Of a DNA stretch of 64,000 nt, positions 8,342 to 17,861 are shown piece after piece. This DNA is from Marinobacter sp. THAF197a (GTDB taxonomy: Bacteria; Pseudomonadota; Gammaproteobacteria; Pseudomonadales; Oleiphilaceae). Numbering within the stretch: position 1 is the first letter of the stretch; every line of letters begins with the position of its first letter. The notes beneath the pieces are model-generated. The model worked only from the letters and a program-made list of their open reading frames with translations, did not search any database and had not been told where the DNA came from. The DNA is taken from NCBI RefSeq assembly GCF_009363275.1, contig NZ_CP045324.1:2232001-2296000 (forward strand). The letters are read 5' to 3'. Made by a program: the position numbers and the translations under genes.

Positions 8342-9556
8342 TCAGCGGTAGCTGAGGCCCATGGCAGCGCGAACTTCTTCCAGGGTGTCGCGAGCCGCAT
8401 CCCGCGCGTGTTCGCGGCCTTCTTCCAGAATGGACCGAACCACATCCGGGTTTTTCTCATAATCCCGGGCCCGCTCGTGAAGCGGCCGCTGCTCTTCAAT
8501 CACTGCATCGATCAACGGCTTTTTGCAATCCAGGCAACCAATGCCAGCGCTGCGACAGCCTTGCTGTACCCACTCACAGGTCTCGGCGTCTGAGTACACC
8601 TTATGCATACTCCAGACCGGACATTTCTCCGGGTCACCCGGATCGGTCCGGCGCACCCGCTGAGGGTCTGTCTGCATGGTGCGGATTTTCTGGGAAACGC
8701 TGTCAGGCTCTTCCCGCAGGCCGATGTAGTTGTTATAGGACTTGGACATCTTCTGTCCATCCAGGCCCGGCATTTTCGATTCCGGCGTCAACAACGGCTG
8801 GGGCTCTGGCAGGATTACCTTGCCGCCGCCTTCGATATAGCCGTACAACCGCTCCCGGTCACCCAGGGAAATGTTCTGCTGCTCTTTCAGCAGTGCCCGT
8901 GCGGTTTCCAGGGCCTCCATGTTGCCCTCTTCCTGATAGCGTTTCTTCAGGTTGCGGTAGAGTTTGGCGTTTTTCTTACCCATCTTCACGATGGCTGCCT
9001 CAGCCTGTTCTTCAAAGCCAGGCTCGCGACCATAAATGTGGTTAAACCGGCGGGCGATCTCACGGGTAATTTCCACATGAGATACCTGATCCGCTCCAAC
9101 CGGCACCTTACCCGCACGGTACATCAGGATATCGGCAGTCTGAAGCAGCGGATAACCCAGGAACCCGTAGGTTGCCAGATCTTTCTCACGCAGCTTCTCC
9201 TGCTGATCTTTGTAGGTAGGAATGCGCTCCAGCCAGCCCAGCGGCGTAATCATCGAGAGCAACAGGTGCAGTTCCGCATGCTCCGGCACTTGAGACTGAA
9301 TGAACATCGTCGACGACCCCGGGTTAACGCCTGCCGCCAACCAGTCGATAACCATGTCCCACACGCTTTGCTGAATGCCGGAAGTGTCATCATATTGCGT
9401 GGTCAGGGCATGCCAGTCTGCCACGAAGAAGAAGCACTCATACTCGTGCTGGAGTTTCACCCAGTTTTTCAGCACACCGTGATAGTGGCCGAGGTGAAGC
9501 TTGCCGGTCGGTCGCATACCGGACAAAACCCTTTGCTGGGAATCTACAGAACTCAA
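8342..9556 (-). CDS. trpS: Tryptophan-tRNA ligase (TTG start)
   Basis: This class I aminoacyl-tRNA synthetase has 404 residues and charges tRNA-Trp. The HIGH-type motif is PTGKLHLGHYHG near residue 16, and the KMSKS motif occurs exactly (GLDGQKMSKSYNNYIG) near 270. It belongs to the longer TrpRS form found in pseudomonads, with about 70 extra residues compared with E. coli. The C-terminal region has several cysteines (GCRSAGIGCLDCKK) that could form a metal site. The start codon is TTG: AAGGAG stands 8 bases upstream, and the next in-frame ATG lies inside the PTG motif region, so it would be too late. It heads the trpS-scpA-scpB-rluB unit. Confidence 0.96.
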   Translation of the reverse strand: MSSVDSQQRVLSGMRPTGKLHLGHYHGVLKNWVKLQHEYECFFFVADWHALTTQYDDTSGIQQSVWDMVIDWLAAGVNPGSSTMFIQSQVPEHAELHLLLSMITPLGWLERIPTYKDQQEKLREKDLATYGFLGYPLLQTADILMYRAGKVPVGADQVSHVEITREIARRFNHIYGREPGFEEQAEAAIVKMGKKNAKLYRNLKKRYQEEGNMEALETARALLKEQQNISLGDRERLYGYIEGGGKVILPEPQPLLTPESKMPGLDGQKMSKSYNNYIGLREEPDSVSQKIRTMQTDPQRVRRTDPGDPEKCPVWSMHKVYSDAETCEWVQQGCRSAGIGCLDCKKPLIDAVIEEQRPLHERARDYEKNPDVVRSILEEGREHARDAARDTLEEVRAAMGLSYR

Positions 9557-9635
9557 AGCACGAACTCCTTATTTCTGTTTATTAGGCGCCTGGTTTCACC
9601 ACCGGAGGTGGCTGAGGAAATCAGGCTGACCGGGC

Positions 9636-9664
9636 ATTATAGTCTTTACACCTCGCTGCGTTAA
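9636..9664 (-). promoter_or_regulatory. Sigma-70-type promoter of trpS
   Basis: On the minus strand, TTAACG (9664-9659) is followed after 17 bases by a perfect TATAAT (9641-9636). It lies about 80 bases upstream of the trpS start and directs transcription into it. The expected leader is about 70 bases long; no leader peptide was recognised. Confidence 0.6.
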
Positions 9665-9697
9665 GCAAAGCGATATAAAACACCGGCGCCATAACGC

Positions 9698-9732
9698 AAA
9701 ACCCCCGGAATTCTCGCGAACCCGGGGGTTTT
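9698..9732 (-). terminator. Rho-independent terminator after sucD
   Basis: An 11-base stem (AAAACCCCCGG at 9698-9708 with its complement at 9722-9732) has a 13-base loop, 20 bases downstream of the sucD stop. The A/T ends of the stem provide a T-tract in both directions. It closes the TCA operon on the minus strand. Confidence 0.85.
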
Positions 9733-9751
9733 GGTGAAGGTTATGGCGGGC

Positions 9752-10624
9752 TTACCAGCCAGTCACTTCCTTCAGGGCCTTGCCGATTTCGGCCAGGCTG
9801 CGCACGGTTTTAACGCCGGCATCTTCCAGGGCGGCAAACTTCTCATCTGCAGTACCCTTACCACCAGAAATGATGGCGCCAGCATGGCCCATACGCTTGC
9901 CAGGAGGTGCAGTGACACCGGCAATGTAGGAAACCACAGGCTTGGTGACGTTCTCTTTGATGAACGCAGCCGCTTCTTCCTCGGCAGTACCACCGATTTC
10001 ACCGATCATCACGATGGCTTCGGTTTCCGGATCTTCCTGCAGCAGCTTCAGAATGTCGATGAAGTTGGAGCCAGGAATCGGATCGCCGCCGATACCGATA
10101 CAAGTAGACTGACCATAGCCGAAGTCAGTGGTCTGCTTGACCGCTTCGTAGGTCAGGGTGCCGGAGCGGGATACGATACCAACCTTACCCTTCTTGTGGA
10201 TATGGCCCGGCATGATGCCGATCTTGCACTCGTCCGGAGTGATCACACCTGGGCAGTTGGGGCCGATCATGCGAACGCCTTTACGATCAACGTATTCTTT
10301 GGCGTACAGCATGTCGATGGTCGGGATACCTTCAGTGATACAAACGATCAGCTGAATGCCGGCATCGGCCGCTTCGATGATGGCGTCCTTACAGAACGGA
10401 GCCGGAACATAGATGACGGTCGCTTCTGCACCGGTCTTCTCTACCGCTTCACGTACAGTGTTGAAAACCGGCAAGCCCAGATGCTCAGTGCCGCCCTTAC
10501 CGGGGCTGACACCACCGACCATCTTGGTACCGTAGGCAATGGCCTGCTCAGAGTGGAAGGTACCCTGTGCGCCGGTAAAGCCCTGGCAGATAACCTTGGT
10601 GTCTTTGTTGATCAGGATGCTCAT
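9752..10624 (-). CDS. sucD: Succinyl-CoA synthetase, alpha subunit
   Basis: This alpha subunit has 290 residues, the usual length. The N-terminal CoA-binding Rossmann fold begins MSILINKDTKVICQGFTG, and the active-site His that becomes phosphorylated lies in GHAGAIISGGKG near residue 245. With SucC it converts succinyl-CoA, ADP (or GDP) and phosphate to succinate, nucleoside triphosphate and CoA. The start codon overlaps the sucC stop by one base (TAATG), so translation is probably coupled. It is the last gene of the sdh-suc block and is followed by a strong terminator. Confidence 0.97.
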   Translation of the reverse strand: MSILINKDTKVICQGFTGAQGTFHSEQAIAYGTKMVGGVSPGKGGTEHLGLPVFNTVREAVEKTGAEATVIYVPAPFCKDAIIEAADAGIQLIVCITEGIPTIDMLYAKEYVDRKGVRMIGPNCPGVITPDECKIGIMPGHIHKKGKVGIVSRSGTLTYEAVKQTTDFGYGQSTCIGIGGDPIPGSNFIDILKLLQEDPETEAIVMIGEIGGTAEEEAAAFIKENVTKPVVSYIAGVTAPPGKRMGHAGAIISGGKGTADEKFAALEDAGVKTVRSLAEIGKALKEVTGW

Positions 10625-11790
10625 TATTTACCCCCTGCGGCTTTAACGACTTGCTCTGCGGCGTCCGCCAGACTGGTAGCGGCGATAATGTTCAGGCCGC
10701 TGTCCTTGAGCACCTTGGTGCCCAGTTCGGCATTGTTGCCTTCGAGACGAACCACAACCGGCACTTTAACGCCCACTTCCTTGACCGCACCGATGATGCC
10801 TTCAGCAATCATGTCGCAACGCACGATGCCGCCGAAGATGTTGACCAGAACGGCCTGCACAGCGTCGTCAGACAGGATGATCTTGAACGCTTCGGAAACG
10901 CGCTCTTTGGTCGCGCCGCCACCTACGTCCAGGAAGTTAGCGGGCTGGCCGCCAGACAGCTTGATGATGTCCATGGTACCCATGGCGAGGCCAGCACCGT
11001 TAACCATACAACCGATGTTGCCTTCCAGCGCTACGTAGTTCAGTTCCCACTTGGCCGCTTCGGCTTCGCGAGCATCTTCCTGGGAAGGATCACGCATTTC
11101 GTGGATTTTCTTCTGACGGTAAAGCGCATTACCGTCGATGCCGATCTTGGCGTCCAGACAGTGCAGGTCGCCAGCCGGAGTGATCACCAGCGGGTTGATC
11201 TCTACCAGCGCCAGATCGCGCTCTTCAAACAGCTTGGCCAGGCCCAGGAAAATCTTGGTGAACTGACCAATCTGCTTGCCTTCCAGACCCAGTTTGAATG
11301 CCAGCTCGCGGCCCTGGTACGGCTGAGCGCCTACCAGCGGATCGATTTCGGCTTTCAGGATTTTCTCGGGAGTCTCTTCAGCAACCTTCTCGATTTCCAC
11401 GCCACCCTCGGTGGAGGCCATGAAAACGATACGGCGGGTGCCACGGTCAACCACCGCACCCAGATACAGTTCCTGATCGATGTCTGTCAGGGATTCAACC
11501 AGAATCTTGCTTACCGGCTGGCCATTCTCGTCAGTCTGGTAGGTTACCAGGTTCTGGCCCAACCACTTCTGGGCGAACTCACGGATGTCTTCCTTGTTCT
11601 TGACCAGCTTTACACCGCCGGCCTTACCGCGGCCACCGGCGTGAACCTGAGCCTTGACAACCCATGCGTCACCGCCAATTTCAGTGGCAGCGTCAACAGC
11701 TTCTTGAGGCGTATCGCAGGCAATGCCCTGGGATACTGGCAGGCCATACTCAGCGAAAAGCTGCTTGCCCTGATATTCATGCAAATTCAT
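10624..11790 (-). CDS. sucC: Succinyl-CoA synthetase, beta subunit
   Basis: This beta subunit has 388 residues, matching the family exactly when translation starts at 11790 (MNLHEYQGKQLFAEYGLPVS). The reading frame stays open 34 codons further upstream, but that extension has no family counterpart. The protein has an N-terminal ATP-grasp domain and a C-terminal CoA-ligase domain with the GGATKERVSEAF segment. It binds the nucleotide and, with SucD, carries out substrate-level phosphorylation in the TCA cycle. It lies 195 bases downstream of lpd. Confidence 0.97.
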   Translation of the reverse strand: MNLHEYQGKQLFAEYGLPVSQGIACDTPQEAVDAATEIGGDAWVVKAQVHAGGRGKAGGVKLVKNKEDIREFAQKWLGQNLVTYQTDENGQPVSKILVESLTDIDQELYLGAVVDRGTRRIVFMASTEGGVEIEKVAEETPEKILKAEIDPLVGAQPYQGRELAFKLGLEGKQIGQFTKIFLGLAKLFEERDLALVEINPLVITPAGDLHCLDAKIGIDGNALYRQKKIHEMRDPSQEDAREAEAAKWELNYVALEGNIGCMVNGAGLAMGTMDIIKLSGGQPANFLDVGGGATKERVSEAFKIILSDDAVQAVLVNIFGGIVRCDMIAEGIIGAVKEVGVKVPVVVRLEGNNAELGTKVLKDSGLNIIAATSLADAAEQVVKAAGGK

Positions 11791-11947
11791 AGTTAATGTC
11801 CCGTCTATTGATGGAGGATAACCACGTACGGAAATGAACCCGCTGGCACACCGCCCTTGGCATACCAATCGCGAATTCGTTCTGGCGGGCAAGGGATCGC
11901 CTGAACCCGCCGGTTACGCACACAGAAAGCTGCCTTTATGATGGCAG

Positions 11948-11971
11948 CGGGGCGCCGACATTGGCGCCCCG
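11948..11971 (-). terminator. Hairpin between lpd and sucC
   Basis: A 9-base GC-only stem (CGGGGCGCC at 11948-11956 with 11963-11971) has a 6-base loop, 15 bases after the lpd stop. There is no T-run, so it may be an RNA-stabilising or attenuating hairpin rather than a full terminator. The rest of the 195-base gap shows no gene. Confidence 0.4.
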
Positions 11972-11985
11972 ATTCCGGTGTTGCG

Positions 11986-13428
11986 TTACTTCTTCTTGCG
12001 ACGGTTGGCGACGTGAATCGCACCGCCAGCAACAGCCAGGGCCGCCTCGTGCACTGACTCTGACAGAGTCGGATGCGCAAAGCAGGTCAGGGCCAGATCT
12101 TCTGCACTGGAACCGAATTCCATGGCAATGACGCCCTGGGCAACGATTTCAGACGCCTGAGGACCAACAACGTGAAAGCCCAGGATACGATCCGTCTTCG
12201 CGTCTGCGATGATCTTGACCATACCGGCGGCCGCATTCGCCGCCATGGCTCGGCCGTTGGCCGCAAACGGGAAGCTGCCTACGTTGTATTCTTCACCTTC
12301 GGCCTTCAGTTGCTCTTCGGTCTTGCCGACCCAAGCCACTTCCGGGAAGGTGTAGATCACGTTCGGGATGCAGTCGTAGTTGACCTGCGGCTTATGACCG
12401 GCAATGCGTTCGGCAACCATCACGCCCTCTTCAGACGCTTTGTGCGCCAGCATCGGGCCACGAACGATGTCACCTACCGCCCAGACACCCGGCGCTTCGG
12501 TTTTGCAGTTGTCGTCCACAAAAATGAAGCCGCGCTCGTCCATGGTCACGCCGGAATCCTCGGCCAGGGCGCCGTCGGTGTACGGGCGACGGCCAACGGC
12601 AACGATCAGCTTGTCGAACTTCGCTTCCTGCTTGCCCTTGGAATCTTCGTAGCTGACGTTCACCAGCTTGCGCTTGACCTCAGCACCGGTCATGCGGGCA
12701 CCGGTGATGATGTTCAGCCCCTGCTTCTTGAACTGCTTGAGCGCATCCTTGGCGACCTGCTGGTCCACCGCCGGGAGGAAGCTGTCCTGAGCTTCAAGGA
12801 CAGTCACTTCTGAACCCAGGCGGGCCCAAACGCTGCCAAGCTCAAGACCAATCACACCGGCACCAATAACGCCAAGGCGCTTGGGTACTTCAGTGAACTC
12901 CAGCGCGCCCTCGGAATCGACGATATACTCGCCGTCAAACGGTGCAGGCGGAATCTCGATCGGCTTGGAACCCGTCGCCAGAATAACGTTGTCGGCTTCG
13001 TAGGTCTTGGTCTTGCCATCTTTGTCGGTAACTTCCACCTTGCGACCAGCCAGTAGCTTGCCGTGACCGTGAATGGAAGTTACGCCGTTAGCCTTGAACA
13101 GGCCGGCAATACCGCCAGTCAGTTGCTGTACGATGCCGGACTTGCGCTCCATCATCTTCGCCACATCGATATCAACACCCTTGGTCATGATACCCATGGA
13201 CTCATAATCGTGGCTGGCTTCCTCAAATTTGTGAGTCACCTCAAGCAGTGCTTTGGACGGAATACAGCCCACGTTCAGGCAGGTGCCGCCCAGAACCTGG
13301 CTTTTACCGTCTTTGCTTGTCCAGGACTCCACACAGGCCGTTTTCAGGCCAAGCTGGGCCGCCTTGATAGCTGCAACGTAACCGCCGGGGCCGGCACCAA
13401 TGACAATAACATCGAACTTATCGGACAT
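11986..13428 (-). CDS. lpd: Dihydrolipoyl dehydrogenase (E3)
   Basis: This flavoprotein disulfide reductase has 480 residues. It has the N-terminal FAD site (VIGAGPGGYVAAIKAAQLG), the redox-active pair in GGTCLNVGCIPSKALL near residues 48-53, an NAD-binding GAGVIGLELGSVW segment, and the C-terminal dimerisation domain with the catalytic His in CFAHPTLSESVHEA. It reoxidises dihydrolipoamide on SucB (and possibly other 2-oxoacid dehydrogenases) using NAD+. It sits between sucB (35 bases upstream) and sucCD, so it is probably the E3 dedicated to 2-oxoglutarate dehydrogenase. Confidence 0.97.
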   Translation of the reverse strand: MSDKFDVIVIGAGPGGYVAAIKAAQLGLKTACVESWTSKDGKSQVLGGTCLNVGCIPSKALLEVTHKFEEASHDYESMGIMTKGVDIDVAKMMERKSGIVQQLTGGIAGLFKANGVTSIHGHGKLLAGRKVEVTDKDGKTKTYEADNVILATGSKPIEIPPAPFDGEYIVDSEGALEFTEVPKRLGVIGAGVIGLELGSVWARLGSEVTVLEAQDSFLPAVDQQVAKDALKQFKKQGLNIITGARMTGAEVKRKLVNVSYEDSKGKQEAKFDKLIVAVGRRPYTDGALAEDSGVTMDERGFIFVDDNCKTEAPGVWAVGDIVRGPMLAHKASEEGVMVAERIAGHKPQVNYDCIPNVIYTFPEVAWVGKTEEQLKAEGEEYNVGSFPFAANGRAMAANAAAGMVKIIADAKTDRILGFHVVGPQASEIVAQGVIAMEFGSSAEDLALTCFAHPTLSESVHEAALAVAGGAIHVANRRKKK

Positions 13429-13463
13429 AATCTTTCCTGTTATCGAATTCGTTGAGTGTCAGC

Positions 13464-14681
13464 TTACACGTCCAGCAGGATACGGGCCGGGTCTTCCAGC
13501 ATTTCCTTGATCGCAACCAGGAACTGCACCGCTTCCTTACCGTCGATCATACGATGATCGTATGACAGCGCCAGGTACATCATCGGCAGGATCTCGACCT
13601 TGCCATTCACCGCCATCGGGCGCTCCTGGATCTTGTGCATGCCCAGAATAGCGGTCTGCGGCGGATTCAGGATCGGCGTGGAGATCAGTGAACCGAAGAT
13701 ACCACCGTTGGTGATGGTGAAGGTGCCGCCAGTCATGTCTTCGATGGCCAGCTTGCCTTCCTTCGCCTTGGTACCGTACTCGACAATCTTCTTCTCGATA
13801 TCAGCCAGGCCCATGGCGTCGGAATCACGAAGTACCGGAACCACCAGGCCGCGATCCGTGGATACGGCAACACCAATATCCTGATAACCGTGGTACACCA
13901 TGTCGTTGCCGTCGATCGAGGCATTTACCGCCGGGAAGCGCTTGAGGGCTTCGGTGGCAGCCTTGGTGAAGAACGACATGAAGCCCAGCTTGATGCCGTG
14001 GCGCTTCACAAAGCTGTCCTGGTACTGCTTGCGCAGCTCCATGATGGGCGCCATGTTCACTTCGTTGAACGTGGTCAGCATGGCCGCTGTCTGCTGGGCA
14101 TCCACCAGACGCTTGGCAATACTGGCGCGCAGGCGAGTCATCGGAACACGCTTCTCCGGACGCTCACCCTGGGCAACATTTACCTCAGGCATGGCTGCCG
14201 GCTTGGCAGCGGCACCACCGGAGGACTTGCTGCTGTCCACAAAGTTCTGCACGTCTTCTTTCGTCACACGGCCGTCTTTGCCAGTGCCCTTGACGGAGGC
14301 CGGGTCAACGTTATTTTCTTCGGCCAGCTTACGGGCAGCCGGGCTCAGGATGGTGTCGCCGGAAGTTGCAGCCGGGGCTTCTTCTTTCGGCGCCTCAGCC
14401 TTGGCTTCAGGCTTGCTCTCTGCCGGCTTGGATTCACCCGCAGCGCCTTCCTTGAATTTGCCGATCACCTCACCGCTTTCGCAGGTGTCGCCTTCGCCCT
14501 TGAGAATTTCTTCGATCACACCATCAGCAGGCGCAACCACTTCGAGCACAACCTTGTCGGTCTCGATATCGACAATCAGCTCGTCACGGGAGCATGCCTC
14601 ACCGGGCTGCTTGTGCCAGGTCGCGACGGTGCCTTCGGCGACCGACTCAGGGAAAACGGGGGCTTTAATCTCTGTTGACAT
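13464..14681 (-). CDS. sucB: 2-oxoglutarate dehydrogenase E2, dihydrolipoyl succinyltransferase
   Basis: This E2 component has 405 residues. It has one N-terminal lipoyl domain with the lipoylated Lys43 in DIETDKVVLEV, an Ala/Pro/Glu/Lys linker, a peripheral-subunit-binding domain (about 112-150) and a C-terminal acyltransferase domain with SYDHRMIDGKEAVQFL. It transfers the succinyl group from SucA to CoA and forms the 24-mer core of the complex. It lies 25 bases after sucA and 35 before lpd. A single lipoyl domain and the sucA neighbour favour SucB over AceF. Confidence 0.97.
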   Translation of the reverse strand: MSTEIKAPVFPESVAEGTVATWHKQPGEACSRDELIVDIETDKVVLEVVAPADGVIEEILKGEGDTCESGEVIGKFKEGAAGESKPAESKPEAKAEAPKEEAPAATSGDTILSPAARKLAEENNVDPASVKGTGKDGRVTKEDVQNFVDSSKSSGGAAAKPAAMPEVNVAQGERPEKRVPMTRLRASIAKRLVDAQQTAAMLTTFNEVNMAPIMELRKQYQDSFVKRHGIKLGFMSFFTKAATEALKRFPAVNASIDGNDMVYHGYQDIGVAVSTDRGLVVPVLRDSDAMGLADIEKKIVEYGTKAKEGKLAIEDMTGGTFTITNGGIFGSLISTPILNPPQTAILGMHKIQERPMAVNGKVEILPMMYLALSYDHRMIDGKEAVQFLVAIKEMLEDPARILLDV

Positions 14682-14706
14682 TACGGATCCTTAGTTCGGT
14701 AGCTCG

Positions 14707-17544
14707 TCAGATTTCAAACGCGTCGTTAACCAGTTTCTTTTGCTCTTCGATGTGAACAGACATGTGTCCACAGGCAGGAGCAGCAGAAGCCTCACGACCG
14801 GCATACTGAAGGTATAACTTGGGGTTCAGGCGCTGCAGCGCGTTACGCATATGATGCTGACTGCAGTACCAGGCACCCTGGTTCATCGGCTCTTCCTGAC
14901 ACCACACCACATGCTTGAGCTTGGGGTACTGGGCCAGGAGCTCGTCCAGATCATCACCGGGGAACGGGTACAGCTGCTCAATCCGGACAATGGCGACGTC
15001 GTCTCGTTCATCCGCCTTTTTCTTCTCCAGAAGGTCATAATAGACCTTGCCGCTGCACATAATCAGTCGGGACACCTTCTTGGGATCAGAGGGCTCCTTC
15101 TCGGGCAGAACGGTCTGGAAGGTACCGGAGGTCAGATCATCGAGGCCGGAAATGGCTTCTTTATGACGCAACAGACTCTTGGGGGTAATAGCCACAAGCG
15201 GCTTACGCAGCGGGCGCTTGACCTGCCGACGAAGCATGTGGAATACCTGGGATGGCGTAGTGGGCACGCACACCTGGATGTTGTGCTCCGCACACAACTG
15301 CAGGAAGCGCTCCAGACGGGCTGAACTGTGCTCCGGTCCCTGGCCTTCATAACCATGGGGCAGCAGCAGCGTCAGGCCACACAAACGGCCCCACTTGTGC
15401 TCCCCGCTGGTCAGGAACTGATCAATAACCACCTGGGCGCCGTTGGCAAAATCACCGAACTGGGCCTCCCAGACAATCAGTGCGTCCGGCGTGGTGGTGG
15501 AATAGCCATATTCGAATGCCATAACCGCTTCTTCGGAAAGCAGCGAGTCATAGATATCGAACTTGGGCTGTTCGTCTTTCAGGTTCTGCAGGGAAATATG
15601 GGTAGACCCGTCTTTCTGGTTATGCAGAACAGCGTGGCGGTGGGAGAAAGTGCCCCGCCCCACGTCCTGACCGGTCAGGCGGATCGGGTGACCTTCATTC
15701 AGCAAGGTGGCATAAGCCATCATCTCACCGTAGCCCCAGTTCAGTGAGAGTGCGCCGGCCGTCATCTTTTCGCGGTCATTGACGATCTTGGAAACCTGAC
15801 GCTGAATGCTGAAGCCTTCAGGCACCTCGGTAATCTTCTTGCCCAGCTTCTGGATGGTCTTCAGAGCCACACTGGTCTTGCACTTGGCAGTCCACTCATG
15901 ACCAAGGTACGGAGCCCAATCCACATACAGCTCTTTGTTGGGCTCTTTGACCAGCGATTTGACCACGTGATCGCCCTTATCGAGCGCGTCGCGGTAGTCG
16001 GTCTCCATCTGCTTGGCTTCTTCTTCAGTAATCACGCCAGCTTCAACCAACTGGTCTGCGTACAGATTGCGGGTGGTCTTGAGCTTGCGGATCTTTTCAT
16101 ACATGAGCGGCTGGGTAGCCGCCGGCTCATCGGCTTCGTTGTGACCGCGGCGGCGGTAGCACACCAGATCAATGACCACATCCCGCTTGAATTCGTTGCG
16201 GTAATCCATGGCCATCTGGGTAACAAACATCACCGCTTCAGGATCGTCTGCGTTTACATGCAGAATCGGCGCCTGAACCATTTTGGCGACGTCTGTGCAG
16301 TATTCAGTCGAACGCGCATCTTCCTGCCGGCTAGTGGTAAAACCAACCTGGTTGTTGATCACGATGTGAATGGTACCACCCACGCCGAAGCCCCGGGTCT
16401 GGGACATCTGGAAGGTTTCCATCACAACACCCTGACCCGCAAACGCTGCGTCACCGTGCATGACAATTGGCACAACCTTGCTGCCGTCGGTATCGCCACG
16501 GCGATCCTGACGGGCGCGTACAGAGCCCACCACCACAGGAGATACAATTTCCAGGTGCGACGGGTTAAACGCCATGGCCAGATGGACTTCGCCACCGGGT
16601 GTCATCACGTTGGAAGAGAAACCCTGGTGATATTTCACATCACCGGAGCCTGAATCTGCGAGCTTCTTGCCCTCAAATTCATCAAACAATTCTTTCGGGT
16701 TTTTGCCGAGAGTATTAACCAGCACGTTGAGGCGGCCACGGTGGGCCATCCCCAGAACAATTTCCTTGGCGCCGTATGAGCCTGCTCGCTGAATCAGTTC
16801 ATCCAGACATGGAATCAGGCTCTCGCCACCTTCCAGACCAAAGCGTTTTACACCCGGATAGCGGGAGCCAAGGTACTTTTCCAGGCCCTCGGCAGCTGTC
16901 AGACGCTCCAGGATATGCTTGCGGGTCTGAGCTTCGTACTCAGGGCGCGAGCGCACAGGCTCCATACGCTGCTGAAACCAACGCTTGATGCGAGTATCTA
17001 CCACGTGCATGTACTCAGCACCGATGCTTTCGCAATAAGTCTGGCGCAGGCCCTGCACGATGTCGCCGAGCTTCATCGTTTCGGAACCGAAGTTCAGTGA
17101 ACCGGTCTGGAATTCCAGATCAAGATCCGACTCGCCCAACTCGTGGAAAGACGGCTCGAGATCTTCAACAGACTCACGCTGCCAGACACCCAGAGGGTCA
17201 AGCTTGGATTCCTGATGTCCGCGGAAACGGAACGCATTGATCAGCTGAAGAACACGAATCTGCTTTTTATCGGCATCTGAGGTGGCACTGGCGGGTACGC
17301 CACTGCTGGCCAGGAAACGCTGATTGCGGGAGATATGCTCAAACTGTTCGCGGATGGTTGAGTGGACAATGTCGCGGCCATGATAGCCATCAACACTGGG
17401 AAGCTTGTCGAAGTAGCTTCGCCACTCTTCAGGAACGGCGTTGGGGTCTGTCAGGTAGGTTTCAAAAAGCTGTTCAACATAGGCCAGATTGCCACCTTGC
17501 AGGTGGGAAGTCTGCCATAACTGCTCCATGATGCTTTCGTGCAT
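14707..17544 (-). CDS. sucA: 2-oxoglutarate dehydrogenase E1
   Basis: This thiamine-diphosphate enzyme has 945 residues, the usual length. The start at 17544 (MHESIMEQLWQTSHLQGGN) is preceded by AAGGTGAG at good distance; the frame is open 69 codons further but lacks family resemblance. Recognisable blocks are GMAHRGRLNVLVNTLGK, the GDAAFAGQGVV cofactor region and LPHGYEGQGPEHSSARLERF. It decarboxylates 2-oxoglutarate and passes the succinyl group to the lipoyl arm of SucB. It is the first suc gene, separated from sdhB by a 317-base gap with internal hairpins. Confidence 0.97.
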   Translation of the reverse strand: MHESIMEQLWQTSHLQGGNLAYVEQLFETYLTDPNAVPEEWRSYFDKLPSVDGYHGRDIVHSTIREQFEHISRNQRFLASSGVPASATSDADKKQIRVLQLINAFRFRGHQESKLDPLGVWQRESVEDLEPSFHELGESDLDLEFQTGSLNFGSETMKLGDIVQGLRQTYCESIGAEYMHVVDTRIKRWFQQRMEPVRSRPEYEAQTRKHILERLTAAEGLEKYLGSRYPGVKRFGLEGGESLIPCLDELIQRAGSYGAKEIVLGMAHRGRLNVLVNTLGKNPKELFDEFEGKKLADSGSGDVKYHQGFSSNVMTPGGEVHLAMAFNPSHLEIVSPVVVGSVRARQDRRGDTDGSKVVPIVMHGDAAFAGQGVVMETFQMSQTRGFGVGGTIHIVINNQVGFTTSRQEDARSTEYCTDVAKMVQAPILHVNADDPEAVMFVTQMAMDYRNEFKRDVVIDLVCYRRRGHNEADEPAATQPLMYEKIRKLKTTRNLYADQLVEAGVITEEEAKQMETDYRDALDKGDHVVKSLVKEPNKELYVDWAPYLGHEWTAKCKTSVALKTIQKLGKKITEVPEGFSIQRQVSKIVNDREKMTAGALSLNWGYGEMMAYATLLNEGHPIRLTGQDVGRGTFSHRHAVLHNQKDGSTHISLQNLKDEQPKFDIYDSLLSEEAVMAFEYGYSTTTPDALIVWEAQFGDFANGAQVVIDQFLTSGEHKWGRLCGLTLLLPHGYEGQGPEHSSARLERFLQLCAEHNIQVCVPTTPSQVFHMLRRQVKRPLRKPLVAITPKSLLRHKEAISGLDDLTSGTFQTVLPEKEPSDPKKVSRLIMCSGKVYYDLLEKKKADERDDVAIVRIEQLYPFPGDDLDELLAQYPKLKHVVWCQEEPMNQGAWYCSQHHMRNALQRLNPKLYLQYAGREASAAPACGHMSVHIEEQKKLVNDAFEI

Positions 17545-17861
17545 TTTGAATAGCTCACCTTGGGCTGGTGCGGGGGAGCCGGTATGGTCGGCCAGGGGTA
17601 ATTCACAGTCAATACGGGTTATTACGGCATGACTTTGGCCACCACACCCAGCAAGGATGTTTTCCGTCCCCAGTGATTTTTTATACTCGGCAACACTGCC
17701 CGGCATCCTGGATAAGTCAACCGAAGCAGCGGGCCTAAGTTTGCACTCCATTAAGACCTTTGACTATAAGCCTTTGGTTGAAGGCCCCGCGTAATGCGAG
17801 GCCTTCGGGGTACTAAACTGGTGCCGAAACACCAGTATAGCTGGTGCTACAGAATTTGCGC
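17545..17861 (-). promoter_or_regulatory. sdhB-sucA intergenic leader with competing hairpins
   Basis: No gene is supported in this 317-base gap. Read in the minus direction, three short segments at 17846-17841 (CACCAG), 17835-17830 (CTGGTG) and 17823-17817 (CACCAGT) can pair as first with second or second with third, but not both. Farther on, an 11-base stem (17805-17795 with 17789-17779, one G-U pair) with a 5-base loop follows; it lacks a T-run. The region may contain the sucA promoter and could attenuate read-through from sdh into suc. Confidence 0.45.

Noticed and set aside
9731..11796. Long plus-strand frames opposite sucD and sucC
   Set aside because: Both minus-strand genes are complete and conserved; the frames are shadows of biased codon use.
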